Shown one piece after another: positions 54,184-63,909 of a DNA stretch of 64,000 nt. The position numbers were made by a program, and so were the translations under genes. Below the pieces are notes generated by a model. That model was not told where the DNA came from. It saw only the letters and a program-made list of their open reading frames with translations, and did not search any database. The first letter of the stretch is position 1. Each line of letters starts with the position of its first letter. The stretch lies in NCBI RefSeq assembly GCF_004340905.1, contig NZ_SLXD01000011.1, positions 147,795-211,794 on the forward strand, in the 5' to 3' direction. The DNA is from Rubrivivax gelatinosus. Its GTDB lineage: Bacteria > Pseudomonadota > Gammaproteobacteria > Burkholderiales > Burkholderiaceae_C.

Positions 54184-55260
54184 TCAGCGGCGCTCTTCGC
54201 CGAGATAGCGCTTGCGCCAGAAGAACACCGCCAGCCCGATGCCGACGGCCAGCATCAGCCAGATCGCGACCCAGATGCCGCTGCTCGAATGCACCAGCGG
54301 CAGGAAGTCGAAGTTCATGCCGAAGAAGCCGGTAATCAGGTTCAGCGGCATGAAGACGGCGGTCAGCACCGTCAGCGTGCGCATGATGTCGTTGGTGCGG
54401 TGCGCCACCGCCGAGAAGTGCATCTGCACCGCCGTCTCGGCCGAGTGCTCGAGCCGGCGCACGTGCGACAGCACGCGCTCGACGTGTTCGAGCACGTCGC
54501 GCGAACGCACGCGCAGCAGCTCGCGCTCACGCTGGGCCGCGGCTTCGGCGGGCTCGGGCCATTCGTCGAGCGCGTCGATCCACTCCTGCATCGCGCTGCG
54601 CTGGTCCTCGCAGGTGTCCTCCAGCGCGTGCAGCGCGGTGCGCGACTGCAGCAGCACGCTCCAGTCGCCGAAGCGGCTCTTCGGGTCGAGCAGGCGCTGC
54701 TGCAGGTAGCCGAGCTGGCGCGTCAGCAGCCGGCGCAGGTCCAGGTAGCTGTCGACCATGTGGTTGACCATGCGCAGCATCAGGTCCGGCGGGCTGGCCG
54801 GCAGCCGCGCGCCGGCACCGGCCAGGCGCGCCGCGAAGTGCTCGTGCACGGCGCAGTCGGTCGGGTGCACGGTGACGAGCACGCGATCGAAGACGGCGAA
54901 ACCGACCGGGCTGGTGTCGATCGCACGCAGCGCACGTTCGGCGCTGGCCATCGTGCCGTGTTCGTCGTCGACGAACAGGTCCTGGCTGCCGGCCGCCGCC
55001 GCGAGGCGGCGGAAGACCAGCAGGTCGTACCAGGAGGTGTAGTCGTAGTGGCTCGGCAGCTGGTTGTTCAGCAGGTCCGAGACGTGCAGGTCGACGAGCG
55101 CGCCGAGGCTCCAGCGCTGCAGCGCCGCCTGCAACTCGCCTTGCCGCAGTTCGAAGACGCGGCGCGCGCTGCCGATCCAGAGGAAGCCCTCGGCCGGCAG
55201 CGCGTCCGGCAGCGCGCCAAGTTCGCGCAAACCCGGCGCGCCGACGTGGAAGACCCGCAT
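54184..55260 (-). CDS. corA: CorA family divalent-cation transporter
   Basis: A 358-residue protein with a long cytoplasmic N-terminal domain, a coiled helix and two C-terminal membrane helices joined by the selectivity loop GFFGMNF. It ends in a basic tail (RKRYLGEERR). Mg2+ is the default substrate. Efflux-type CorA-like proteins (ZntB) share the fold, but their loop is GIN, so GMN favours CorA. It ends 13 bp before the EamA gene start. Confidence 0.9.
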   Translation of the reverse strand: MRVFHVGAPGLRELGALPDALPAEGFLWIGSARRVFELRQGELQAALQRWSLGALVDLHVSDLLNNQLPSHYDYTSWYDLLVFRRLAAAAGSQDLFVDDEHGTMASAERALRAIDTSPVGFAVFDRVLVTVHPTDCAVHEHFAARLAGAGARLPASPPDLMLRMVNHMVDSYLDLRRLLTRQLGYLQQRLLDPKSRFGDWSVLLQSRTALHALEDTCEDQRSAMQEWIDALDEWPEPAEAAAQRERELLRVRSRDVLEHVERVLSHVRRLEHSAETAVQMHFSAVAHRTNDIMRTLTVLTAVFMPLNLITGFFGMNFDFLPLVHSSSGIWVAIWLMLAVGIGLAVFFWRKRYLGEERR

Positions 55261-55270
55261 GCGGGCGGGA

Positions 55271-56302
<1,032 letters not shown>

Positions 56303-56334
56303 TCACACGCCTGCGAAGGCCCGACGGATTTCGG

Positions 56335-56364
56335 TTGGCTCTTCGCCGGTCACTCTGCTAAAGT
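56335..56364 (+). promoter_or_regulatory. Predicted promoter of the hemJ leader RNA
   Basis: TTGGCT (56335-56340), an 18-bp spacer and TAAAGT (56359-56364) each match four of six consensus bases. Transcription would start near 56371, just ahead of the structured RNA. Confidence 0.5.
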
Positions 56365-56370
56365 GACCGA

Positions 56371-56489
56371 TGAATGATAGCCGCACGCGCGGTGGTCATT
56401 CCCTGCTTTTCCTCCCTGAGCAGGTGCCTTACCGTGATGACAGCGATAAGGCTTGCTGGCCCCGGCTCCGCGCCGGGGCCTCCTTTTTT
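56371..56489 (+). ncRNA. Structured leader or small RNA before hemJ
   Basis: About 120 nt with its own promoter and a perfect terminator. Possible helices are CCGC/GCGG near 56381-56392 enclosed by TGACC/GGTCA, and GCCTTA/TAAGGC flanking a 15-nt loop (about 56425-56451), extended by CAG/CTG. The terminator follows immediately. No known riboswitch class is recognised. It could be a stand-alone sRNA or an attenuator for hemJ, whose ATG is 30 nt past the terminator. Confidence 0.5.
56458..56489 (+). terminator. Strong intrinsic terminator upstream of hemJ
   Basis: GGCCCCGGC (56458-56466) pairs perfectly with GCCGGGGCC (56472-56480) around TCCGC, followed by TCCTTTTTT. It lies between a promoter and the hemJ start rather than after a gene, so it either ends a small RNA or controls hemJ by attenuation. 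Confidence 0.85.
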
Positions 56490-56519
56490 CTGCCTCGTGG
56501 CGCCCGCCATAATGGCCCG

Positions 56520-56948
56520 ATGAGCTACCTCTGGGTCAAGGCCTTCCACATCATCTTCGTGGCGAGCTGGTTCGCCGGGCTGTTCTATCTGCCGCGTCTG
56601 TTCGTCAACCTGGCGATGGTGCCGTCGGACAGCCACGCCGAGCGCGAGCGCCTGCTGCTGATGGCACGCAAGCTGTACCGCTTCATGATGATCCTGATGG
56701 TCCCGGCCTTCGTGCTGGGGCTGCTGCTGTGGCTGTACTACGGCGTCGGCGCCGGGGCCGGCTGGCTGCATGCCAAGCTGACGCTGGTGGCCGGCATCCT
56801 CGTCTACCAGGAGTTCTGCCGCCGCGTGCTCAAGGACTTCGAGAACTCGGCCAACAAGCGCTCGCACAAGTGGTTCCGGGTCTTCAACGAGGTCACGGTG
56901 ATCCTGTTCATGGCGATCGTCGTGCTGGTCGTCGTCAAGCCCTTCTAG
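56520..56948 (+). CDS. hemJ: Protoporphyrinogen IX oxidase HemJ (CopD-like membrane protein)
   Basis: A 142-residue protein with four helices, starting MSYLWVKAFHIIFVASWFAG with the conserved His10 and containing LYYGVGAGAGWLHAKLTLV with a second key His. It oxidises protoporphyrinogen IX late in heme synthesis. The ATG at 56520 is preferred over a longer in-frame ORF from 56370, which would run through the leader terminator. hemB lies divergently upstream, so two heme genes flank the structured leader. Confidence 0.9.
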   Translation: MSYLWVKAFHIIFVASWFAGLFYLPRLFVNLAMVPSDSHAERERLLLMARKLYRFMMILMVPAFVLGLLLWLYYGVGAGAGWLHAKLTLVAGILVYQEFCRRVLKDFENSANKRSHKWFRVFNEVTVILFMAIVVLVVVKPF

Positions 56949-56964
56949 CGGGCGCACCGCAGGC

Positions 56965-58080
56965 GTGACGAGCGACCGTCACCGCAGCTCGGCCACGCCG
57001 CTGGCGGCAGCGTTCGCGGCGCTGATCGTCTACGCCAGCCTGTTCCCGTTCGAGGGCTGGCGCTTGCCGCCCGGGCAGGAGCTGACGGCGCTGCTGGCGC
57101 TGCCCTGGCCGCGCTGGGTGACGCCGTTCGACGACTGGTCCAACTTCGTCGGCTACGTGCCGCTGGGGGCGCTGCTTCTGATCGCCGCGCGGCGCAGTGG
57201 CTGGCGGCCGCTGCCGTCGCTGGCGCTGGGCATCGTGCTTTCGGCGCTGCTGTCCTACGGCGCCGAGGTCACGCAGCAGTTCCTGCCGACGCGTCACCCG
57301 TCGCTGAAGGACTTCGTGCTCAACTCGGCGGGCGGCGCCATCGGTGCGCTGGCCGGCGCGGCGCTGCATGCCGCCGGTCTGGTCGACCGCTGGCACCAGC
57401 TGCGCCAGCGCTGGTTCGTGCCGCGCAGCGCCGGCGCGCTGGCGCTGCTGGCGCTGTGGCCGCTGGGCCTGCTGTTCCCGGCGCCGGTGCCGCTGGGCCT
57501 GGGCCAGTTCGGCGAGCGTCTGCGCGGCTACGCGCTCGACTGGATCGACGAGGTGCCCTGGGCCGACCCGGTCTACGAACTGCTGGCCGCGTTGCCGACG
57601 CCCGCCGAGCGCCTGTGGCCACCGGCCGAAGCCGCGGTCACGGCGCTGGGGCTGCTGGCGCCCTGTCTGGTGGCGTACTCGGTCGTCGCGCCGGGCTGGC
57701 GGCGTGCGGTGCTGGCCGCGGGTGCGCTGGCGCTGGCCGCGGCGACGATGACGCTGTCGACCCTGCTGAACTTCGGTCCGCAGCACGCGCTGGCCTGGCT
57801 GACGCCGACCGTGGGCCCGGTGCTGCTGGCCGCGGCCGGCATCGCGTTGCTGCTCGCGCCGGTGGGGCGGCGTGTCGCCTGCGGCTTGGGGCTGGTGGTG
57901 CTGACGGTTCTGGTGACGCTGGTCGCGCAGGCGCCGGCCGACCCGTACTTCGCCGACAGCCTGCAGAGCTGGGAGCAGGGGCGCTTCGTGCGTTTCCACG
58001 GGCTGGCGCAGTGGGTCGGCTGGCTCTGGCCCTATGCCGCGGGCGGCTGGCTGCTGGGGCGTCTGGCCAGCCGCGAGTGA
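56965..58080 (+). CDS. VanZ-like family membrane protein
   Basis: A 371-residue membrane protein with about nine helices and a GTG start at 56965. The N-terminal half is VanZ-like (LIVYASLFPFEGWR, DDWSNFVGYVPLGALLL, EVTQQFLPTRHPSLKDFVLN). The second half is a further set of hydrophobic helices. Family members are found beside envelope and polysaccharide genes. Function here is unknown; no antibiotic-resistance role should be read into the name. Confidence 0.8.
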   Translation: MTSDRHRSSATPLAAAFAALIVYASLFPFEGWRLPPGQELTALLALPWPRWVTPFDDWSNFVGYVPLGALLLIAARRSGWRPLPSLALGIVLSALLSYGAEVTQQFLPTRHPSLKDFVLNSAGGAIGALAGAALHAAGLVDRWHQLRQRWFVPRSAGALALLALWPLGLLFPAPVPLGLGQFGERLRGYALDWIDEVPWADPVYELLAALPTPAERLWPPAEAAVTALGLLAPCLVAYSVVAPGWRRAVLAAGALALAAATMTLSTLLNFGPQHALAWLTPTVGPVLLAAAGIALLLAPVGRRVACGLGLVVLTVLVTLVAQAPADPYFADSLQSWEQGRFVRFHGLAQWVGWLWPYAAGGWLLGRLASRE

Positions 58081-58126
58081 TGCCCTGCGCGCCGTCGGTG
58101 CCGGGGGCGCTGCCTACAATCCCGCC

Positions 58127-58453
58127 ATGAGTTATTTCCGGCACCACATCTTCTTCTGCCTCAACGAACGGCCCGCCGGAGAGTCGAGCTGCGCCCGCCA
58201 GGGCGCCCAGGAGGCGTTCGAACACTGCAAGGCGCGTGTCAAGGCCGAGGGCCTGTCCGGCGCCGGCGGCGTGCGCGTCAACAAGGCCGGCTGCCTGGAC
58301 CGCTGCGCCGGCGGCCCGGTGGCCGTCGTCTACCCCGAAGGCACCTGGTACACCTACGTCGACCGCGAGGACATCGACGAGATCGTCGAGTCGCACCTGT
58401 TGAACGGGCGGCCCGTCGAGCGCCTGATGCTGCCGCCCGACGTCGGCCGATGA
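58127..58453 (+). CDS. Thioredoxin-fold [2Fe-2S] ferredoxin
   Basis: A 108-residue protein with the four cysteines of Shethna-type/thioredoxin-like ferredoxins: FFCLNERPAGESSCARQG near the N-terminus and KAGCLDRCAGGP in the middle. They should ligate a [2Fe-2S] cluster. The following hydrolase gene starts 4 bp before its stop (ATGA overlap), a pairing frequent in Burkholderiales. The electron partner is unknown. Confidence 0.88.
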   Translation: MSYFRHHIFFCLNERPAGESSCARQGAQEAFEHCKARVKAEGLSGAGGVRVNKAGCLDRCAGGPVAVVYPEGTWYTYVDREDIDEIVESHLLNGRPVERLMLPPDVGR

Positions 58454-59067
58454 ACGCCGCCACCGAGCGCCGGGCGATTCCCGGCCCGGCCGGCCCGCTG
58501 GACGTCGCGATCGACGCCCCCGCGGCCGGCCTGCGCGGCGTCGCCGTGCTCTGCCACCCGCACCCGCTGCACGGCGGCACGATGGACAACAAGGTCGTGC
58601 AGACGCTGGCGCGCGCCTTCGTGCAGCTGGGCTACCGCGCGGTGCGATTCAACTTCCGCGGTGTCGGCGGCTCCGGCGGTGAATGGGATGCCGGGGTCGG
58701 CGAGCTGGACGACGCGCTGGCCGTCGCCGCCGCCTTGCGCGACCCCTCGCTGCCGCTGGCCGTCGGCGGCTTCTCCTTCGGCGGTGCGATCGCCACCCAG
58801 CTGGCTGCGCGCCTGGCCGACGCCGGCACGCCGGTCGAGCGCCAGGTGCTCGTCGCGCCGGCGGTGCGGAACTTTCGCGCCGCGCCGGTGCCTCAGGACA
58901 GCGTCGTGATCCACGGCGAGGCCGACGAGGTCGTGCCGCTGGCGGCGGTGCTCGACTGGGCGCGTCCCCAGTCGCTGCCGCTGACGGTGGTGCCCGGCGC
59001 CGGCCATTTCTTCCACGGGCAGCTCACGCTGCTCAAGCAGATCGTCGTCGGTGCCTGGCACCGCTGA
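58450..59067 (+). CDS. Alpha/beta hydrolase
   Basis: A 205-residue hydrolase with HPHPLHGGTMDNKVVQTLAR at the start, FRGVGGSGGEWD, the nucleophile elbow in VGGFSFGGAIATQLA and the catalytic His in VPGAGHFFHGQL. This is the small dienelactone-hydrolase-like type often called alpha/beta superfamily hydrolase. The ATG overlaps the ferredoxin stop. Substrate unknown. Confidence 0.87.
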   Translation: MNAATERRAIPGPAGPLDVAIDAPAAGLRGVAVLCHPHPLHGGTMDNKVVQTLARAFVQLGYRAVRFNFRGVGGSGGEWDAGVGELDDALAVAAALRDPSLPLAVGGFSFGGAIATQLAARLADAGTPVERQVLVAPAVRNFRAAPVPQDSVVIHGEADEVVPLAAVLDWARPQSLPLTVVPGAGHFFHGQLTLLKQIVVGAWHR

Positions 59068-59086
59068 CCCACCCCATTTTTTCCCG

Positions 59087-60232
59087 ATGAAACGAATCCT
59101 GTCCCTGGTGCTGGCCCTCTTCGTGGCCGGCGCCCACGCCCAGGCGCCGGTGCCACCCGAGGTCGCCGCGCGCCAGTACATCCTGATCGACGCCAGCGCC
59201 AACCAGGTGCTGGCCGAACGCGACGCCGACACGCCGGCCGATCCGGCCTCGCTGACCAAGCTGATGAGCGCCTACCTGGTGTTCAACGCGATCCGTGACG
59301 GCAAGCTCGCGCTGGACCAGCGCGTGCCGGTGTCCACGCGCGCCTGGGACGAACGCAAGTACGGCGGCTCGCTGATGTTCATCGACACGCGCATGCAGCC
59401 GCGCGTCGACGAACTGCTGCGCGGCATGATCGTGCAGAGCGGCAACGACGCGACGGTGGCGCTGGCCGAGGCGGTCGGCGGCACGGTCGAGAACTTCGTC
59501 GCGATGATGAACAAGCAGGCCCAGGCCTGGGGCCTGAAGAACACGCAGTTCAAGAACCCCTCGGGTCTGACCGAGCCGGGCCACAAGACGACGCCGCGCG
59601 AGATCGCCTACATCGCCACGCGCATCATCCAGGACCACCCGAAGTTCTATCCGATCTACTCGGAGCGGGCCTACGCGTTCAACAACATCCGCCAGGACAA
59701 CCGCAACCTGCTGCTGGGCCGCGACGCCAGCGTCGACGGCATGAAGACCGGCTACACCGAGGCCGCCGGCTACTGCCTGGTCGCCAGCGCCCAGCGCGAC
59801 ATGCCCAACGGCAAGCGCCGGCTGCTGTCGGTGGTGATGGGCACGGCCTCGATGCAGGCCCGCGCCAACGAGAGCCAGAAGCTGCTGAACTGGGGCTACG
59901 CCGCCTGGGACGCGATCCGCCTGTTCGACGCCGGCAAGGCCGTGGCCACGGTGCCGGTCTGGAAGGGCAGCAAGTCCGAAGCCCGCCTGGGCGCGCCGGG
60001 CGCGATCTTCGTCGCCGTGCCGCGCGGCGAGGGCGACAAGCTGAAGACCTCGATCGAGCGCACCGACCCGCTGGTGGCGCCGCTGCAGCAGGGTCAGCGC
60101 GTCGGTACGCTGAAGGTGACGACTGCCGGTGGCACGACGGTGGCCCAGATTCCGCTGCAGGTGCTGGAGCCGGTGGAGCTGGCCGGCATCTTCGGCCGCG
60201 CCTGGGATGCCGTGAGGCTCTGGATCAAGTAA
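59087..60232 (+). CDS. dacC: D-alanyl-D-alanine carboxypeptidase (PBP5/6 type)
   Basis: The 381-residue protein from ATG 59087 has a signal peptide (about 1-19, cleaved after AHA). The penicillin-binding motifs are SLTK (SxxK), SGN and KTG, and a PBP5 C-terminal domain follows (about 280-355). The last about 18 residues (GIFGRAWDAVRLWIK) form an amphipathic membrane anchor. It trims the terminal D-Ala of peptidoglycan stem peptides. The D-amino-acid transaminase gene 37 bp downstream is a fitting neighbour. Confidence 0.94.
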   Translation: MKRILSLVLALFVAGAHAQAPVPPEVAARQYILIDASANQVLAERDADTPADPASLTKLMSAYLVFNAIRDGKLALDQRVPVSTRAWDERKYGGSLMFIDTRMQPRVDELLRGMIVQSGNDATVALAEAVGGTVENFVAMMNKQAQAWGLKNTQFKNPSGLTEPGHKTTPREIAYIATRIIQDHPKFYPIYSERAYAFNNIRQDNRNLLLGRDASVDGMKTGYTEAAGYCLVASAQRDMPNGKRRLLSVVMGTASMQARANESQKLLNWGYAAWDAIRLFDAGKAVATVPVWKGSKSEARLGAPGAIFVAVPRGEGDKLKTSIERTDPLVAPLQQGQRVGTLKVTTAGGTTVAQIPLQVLEPVELAGIFGRAWDAVRLWIK

Positions 60233-60269
60233 TCTGGGGCCTTCACGCGGCGTCCACACCGAGACCGTC

Positions 60270-61160
60270 ATGGCGATCGCCCTGCCCGACACGCTCTGCT
60301 ACCTGAACGGCCACTACACCCCGCTCGCCGAGGCGAAGATCCCGGTCCTGGACCGCGGCTTCATCTTCGGCGACGGGATCTACGAGGTCGTGCCGGTCTA
60401 CGGCCGGCGGCTGTTCCGCTTCGACGAGCACCTGGCGCGGCTGGAGCGCAGCCTGGCGAAGATCCGCATCCCGAACCCGCACACGCGCGACGAGTGGCTG
60501 GAGCGCTGCCGCTGCCTGGTGCAGACGCTGGCCGAGACGCGCGGCGTCGACGATCAGGTGGTCTACATCCAGGTCACGCGCGGCGTCGCCCCGCGTGACC
60601 ACGTGATGCCCGACGGGCTGGAGCCGACCGTCTTCATGATGGTCAACCCGTTGAAGCACGCGACGGCCGAGCAGCGCCACCACGGCGTGGCCTGCATCAC
60701 CGCGCGCGACTTCCGCTGGGAGCGCGGCGACATCAAGAGCACCAGCCTGCTGGGCAACGTGCTCGCGCGCCAGATCTCGGCCGACCACGGCGCCGTCGAG
60801 ACCGTCCTGCTGCGCGACGGTTTCCTCACCGAGGCCTCGTCGAGCAACGTCTGGATCGTGCAGGAAGGCGCGCTGATCGGCGCGCCCAAGAGCGAGCACG
60901 TGCTCGAGGGCATCCGCTTCGAGCTGCTGCGCGAGCTGTGCGAGGACTGCGATATCCCCTACAGCCTGCGCCCGGTCTCCGAGGCCGAGCTGCTGTCGGC
61001 CGACGAGGTGCTGCTGAGTTCGGCCACCAAGGAGGTGCTGCCGGTCACGCGCCTGGACGGCGTGCCGGTGGGCCATGGCGCGCTGCGTGGCAAGCCGGGC
61101 CCGGTCTATGCCCGCCTGTACGAGGCTTACCAGCAGGCCAAGCGCCTGCAGTCGATCTGA
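60270..61160 (+). CDS. dat: D-amino acid aminotransferase (class IV PLP enzyme)
   Basis: A 296-residue fold-type IV transaminase. It has the N-terminal VLDRGFIFGDGIYEVVPVYG, the PLP lysine in DIKSTSLLGNVLAR and the phosphate-binding SSNVWIV and SATKEVLPVT. The GDGIYEVVPVY signature favours Dat, which makes D-Ala/D-Glu, over branched-chain aminotransferase IlvE. It leads the dat-ybeD-lipB-lipA group. Confidence 0.9.
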   Translation: MAIALPDTLCYLNGHYTPLAEAKIPVLDRGFIFGDGIYEVVPVYGRRLFRFDEHLARLERSLAKIRIPNPHTRDEWLERCRCLVQTLAETRGVDDQVVYIQVTRGVAPRDHVMPDGLEPTVFMMVNPLKHATAEQRHHGVACITARDFRWERGDIKSTSLLGNVLARQISADHGAVETVLLRDGFLTEASSSNVWIVQEGALIGAPKSEHVLEGIRFELLRELCEDCDIPYSLRPVSEAELLSADEVLLSSATKEVLPVTRLDGVPVGHGALRGKPGPVYARLYEAYQQAKRLQSI

Positions 61161-61167
61161 AGTCAAG

Positions 61168-61443
61168 ATGGCCGACATCCCGCCCGAACAAAGCCTCATC
61201 GAGTACCCGAGCGCCTTCCCGATCAAGGTGATGGGCGCGCACGTCGAGGGCTTCGAGGAAGCCATCGTCTCAGTCGCCCTGCGTTTCGACCCCGAGTTCG
61301 ACCGCCAGCGCGTCGAGCGCCGTCCGAGCAAGGGCGGCAACTACATGGGGCTCACGATCACCGTCATGGCGACGAGCCGCGAGCAGCTCGACGAGCTCTA
61401 CCGCACGCTCAGCACGCACCCGATGGTCAAGGTCGTGCTCTGA
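61168..61443 (+). CDS. ybeD: YbeD family (DUF493) protein
   Basis: A 91-residue ferredoxin-like-fold protein ([43 protein letters not shown]). It is commonly encoded between a peptidoglycan gene and lipB, as here. Function is unclear; a regulatory role linked to lipoate has been suggested for the family. It is 7 bp after dat and 5 bp before lipB. Confidence 0.92.
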   Translation: MADIPPEQSLIEYPSAFPIKVMGAHVEGFEEAIVSVALRFDPEFDRQRVERRPSKGGNYMGLTITVMATSREQLDELYRTLSTHPMVKVVL

Positions 61444-61448
61444 CGGCG

Positions 61449-62114
61449 ATGCGGCTGCTGCTGCAGGGTCGGCGCGACTACGCCGAGACCGAGGCCGCGA
61501 TGCGCGGCTTCACCGAGGCGCGCACGGCCGACACCGAAGACGAGATCTGGCTCGTCGAGCACCCGCCGGTCTTCACGCAAGGCATCGCCGGGCGCGACGC
61601 GCACGTGCTCGCCGCCGGCGAGATCCCGGTCGTGCGCACCAACCGCGGCGGCCAGGTCACGTATCACGGCCCCGGCCAGGTCGTCGCCTACCCGCTCGTG
61701 GATCTGCGGCGCGCCGGCTACTTCGTCAAGGAGTACGTCTTCCGCCTCGAGGAGGCGGTGCTGGACGTGCTCGGCGCCGTCGGCGTCACCGGCCACCGCG
61801 TGCGCGGCGCGCCGGGCATCTACGTGCGCCTGGACGACCCCTTCGGCCACGCGCGCCTGGTGCCGCGCGACGAAGAGCCGTTCGCCGGCCTGGGCAAGAT
61901 CGCCGCGCTGGGCATCAAGGTGAGCGGCCACTGCAGCTATCACGGGGCGGCGCTGAACGTCGCGATGGACCTGCAGCCTTTCGAGCGCATCGACCCCTGC
62001 GGCTACAAGGGGCTGAAGACGGTGGACCTGCGCTCGCTGGGCATCGAGGTCGCGTGGGAGGACGCCGCGCGCGCCTTCGGCCAGGCGCTGGCGCGGCGGC
62101 TGGCGCCGGGCTGA
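61449..62114 (+). CDS. lipB: Lipoyl(octanoyl) transferase LipB
   Basis: The 221-residue enzyme moves octanoate from acyl-carrier protein to lipoyl domains. It has [34 protein letters not shown], the lysine in [11 protein letters not shown] and the acyl-thioester Cys in [13 protein letters not shown]. It is complete and of normal length. lipA follows after 86 bp. Confidence 0.96.
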   Translation: MRLLLQGRRDYAETEAAMRGFTEARTADTEDEIWLVEHPPVFTQGIAGRDAHVLAAGEIPVVRTNRGGQVTYHGPGQVVAYPLVDLRRAGYFVKEYVFRLEEAVLDVLGAVGVTGHRVRGAPGIYVRLDDPFGHARLVPRDEEPFAGLGKIAALGIKVSGHCSYHGAALNVAMDLQPFERIDPCGYKGLKTVDLRSLGIEVAWEDAARAFGQALARRLAPG

Positions 62115-62200
62115 TCCGCGCGGCGCCGACCCTGACGCCCGGGCGGCGAAGGGCCGGGGCGGATAATCCCGGGCCTTCACGCCCGCCCTCGTCCCGCGCC

Positions 62201-63169
62201 ATGACCGACTCCCAGACCCCGGCCTACGACCCGACCGCCAAGCAGAAGTCGCAGGCCAAGACCTCGCGCATCCCGATCAAGGTGGTGCCGGCAGAGGTGC
62301 TGAAGAAGCCGGAGTGGATCCGCGTGAAGGCGGGTTCGGCGTCCTCGCGTTTCTACGAGATCAAGAACGTGCTGCGCGAGCAGAAGCTGCACACGGTCTG
62401 CGAGGAAGCCTCGTGCCCGAACATCGGCGAGTGTTTCGGCAAGGGCACGGCGACCTTCATGATCATGGGCGACAAGTGCACGCGGCGCTGCCCGTTCTGC
62501 GACGTCGGCCACGGCCGCCCGGACCCGTTGGACGCCGAGGAGCCGAAGAAGCTGGCCCAGACCGTCGCCGCGCTGAAGCTGAAGTACGTCGTCGTCACCA
62601 GCGTCGACCGCGACGACCTGCGCGACGGCGGCGCCCAGCACTTCGTCGACTGCATCACGGCGATCCGCGAGGCGTCGCCGCAGACCCGCATCGAGGTGCT
62701 GGTGCCCGACTTCCGCGGCCGCCTGGACAAGGCGCTGGCGATCCTGAAGACCGCGCCGCCGGATGTCATGAACCACAACCTGGAGACCGTGCCGCGCCTG
62801 TACAAGGAAGCGCGGCCGGGCGCCGACTACGCCTTCAGCCTGAACCTGCTCAAGCGCTTCAAGGAAGAGGTGCCGGCCGTGCCGACGAAAAGCGGGCTGA
62901 TGGTCGGCCTGGGCGAGACCGACGAGGAGATCCTCGAGGTGATGCGCGAAATGCGCACGCACGGCATCGAGATGCTGACGCTGGGCCAGTACCTCGCGCC
63001 CAGCGGCCACCACCTGCCGGTGCGCCGCTACGTGCACCCGGACACCTTCAAGATGTTCGAGCGCGAGGCCGCGGCCATGGGCTTCAGCCACGCCGCCGTC
63101 GGCGCGATGGTGCGTTCCAGCTACCACGCCGACCAGCAGGCGCACGCGGCGGGCGTGACCGAAGGCTGA
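62201..63169 (+). CDS. lipA: Lipoyl synthase LipA
   Basis: A 322-residue radical-SAM enzyme that inserts two sulfurs into protein-bound octanoate. The auxiliary cluster motif is [12 protein letters not shown] (C-x4-C-x5-C), the radical-SAM motif CTRRCPFC (C-x3-C-x2-C), and the C-terminal RSSYHAD supplies the serine ligand. The ATG at 62201 gives the usual N-terminus. It acts after LipB. Confidence 0.97.
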   Translation: MTDSQTPAYDPTAKQKSQAKTSRIPIKVVPAEVLKKPEWIRVKAGSASSRFYEIKNVLREQKLHTVCEEASCPNIGECFGKGTATFMIMGDKCTRRCPFCDVGHGRPDPLDAEEPKKLAQTVAALKLKYVVVTSVDRDDLRDGGAQHFVDCITAIREASPQTRIEVLVPDFRGRLDKALAILKTAPPDVMNHNLETVPRLYKEARPGADYAFSLNLLKRFKEEVPAVPTKSGLMVGLGETDEEILEVMREMRTHGIEMLTLGQYLAPSGHHLPVRRYVHPDTFKMFEREAAAMGFSHAAVGAMVRSSYHADQQAHAAGVTEG

Positions 63170-63231
63170 CCGGGTTGCCAGCGCGCGAGGGCGCGCGCAC
63201 GATCTCGTCTTCCCGTCTTGATGGAGATGCG

Positions 63232-63909
63232 ATGGATCGCAGGCAATTCGCGTGGACGCTGGCCGCCGCGGCGGGCGTCTGTCCGCTCGCCGGCCGCGCC
63301 GCCGCGCTGACCGAAACCGATGCCGTGGCCGGCGTGCGCGCGGCACTGGAGCGCGGCGCGGTCGCTGCCGTCGGGCTGCTGGGCCGCACCGACGGGTTCC
63401 TCGGCAATCCCAAGGTGCGCATCCCGCTGCCGGGCGCACTGGAGGACGCCGCCGGGCTGCTGCGCGCCACCGGCCAGGGCAAACGCGTCGACGAACTGGT
63501 GACGGCGATGAACCGCGCCGCCGAGGCCGCGGTGCCCGAGGCCCGCACCCTGCTCGTCAGCGCGGCGAAGTCCATCAGCGTCGAGGACGCGTTGGACATC
63601 GTGCGCGGCGGCGAGACCTCGGTGACCGACTTCTTCGCGCGCAAGACGCGCCAGCCGCTGGGCGTGAAGTTCCTGCCCATCGTCACCAAGGCCACCGAGA
63701 AGGTGAAGCTGGCGGATCGCTACAACGCCGTGGCCGGCAAGGCCTCGCGTTTCGGGCTCGTCCGGCAGGAGGACGCCAACGTCCAGCAGTACGTCACCGC
63801 CAAGGCGCTCGACGGCCTGTACCTGATGATCGGCGAGGAGGAGAAGAAGATCCGTGCCGACCCGGTGGGCACCGGCAGCGCGATCCTGCGCAAGGTCTTC
63901 TCGCTCTAG
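63232..63909 (+). CDS. DUF4197 family exported protein
   Basis: A 225-residue protein with a twin-arginine-like start (MDRRQFAWTLAAAAGVCPL) and signal cleavage near AAA. The DUF4197 domain covers the rest (RIPLPGALEDAAGLLRATGQ; ALDGLYLMIGEEEKKIR; DPVGTGSAILRKVFSL). Function is unknown. The last codons directly abut the putative IS481-type terminus at 63911, so the final one or two residues may have been altered by insertion. Confidence 0.85.
   Translation: MDRRQFAWTLAAAAGVCPLAGRAAALTETDAVAGVRAALERGAVAAVGLLGRTDGFLGNPKVRIPLPGALEDAAGLLRATGQGKRVDELVTAMNRAAEAAVPEARTLLVSAAKSISVEDALDIVRGGETSVTDFFARKTRQPLGVKFLPIVTKATEKVKLADRYNAVAGKASRFGLVRQEDANVQQYVTAKALDGLYLMIGEEEKKIRADPVGTGSAILRKVFSL

Noticed and set aside
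56370..56948. HemJ with a 50-residue N-terminal extension starting at ATG 56370
   Set aside because: The extension runs through the terminator stem and T tract, has no membrane segment, and the family starts at MSYLWVKAFH.
56965..58080. Glycopeptide-resistance gene vanZ
   Set aside because: Only the VanZ-like membrane domain is shared. There is no van cluster and the protein is about twice the length of VanZ.
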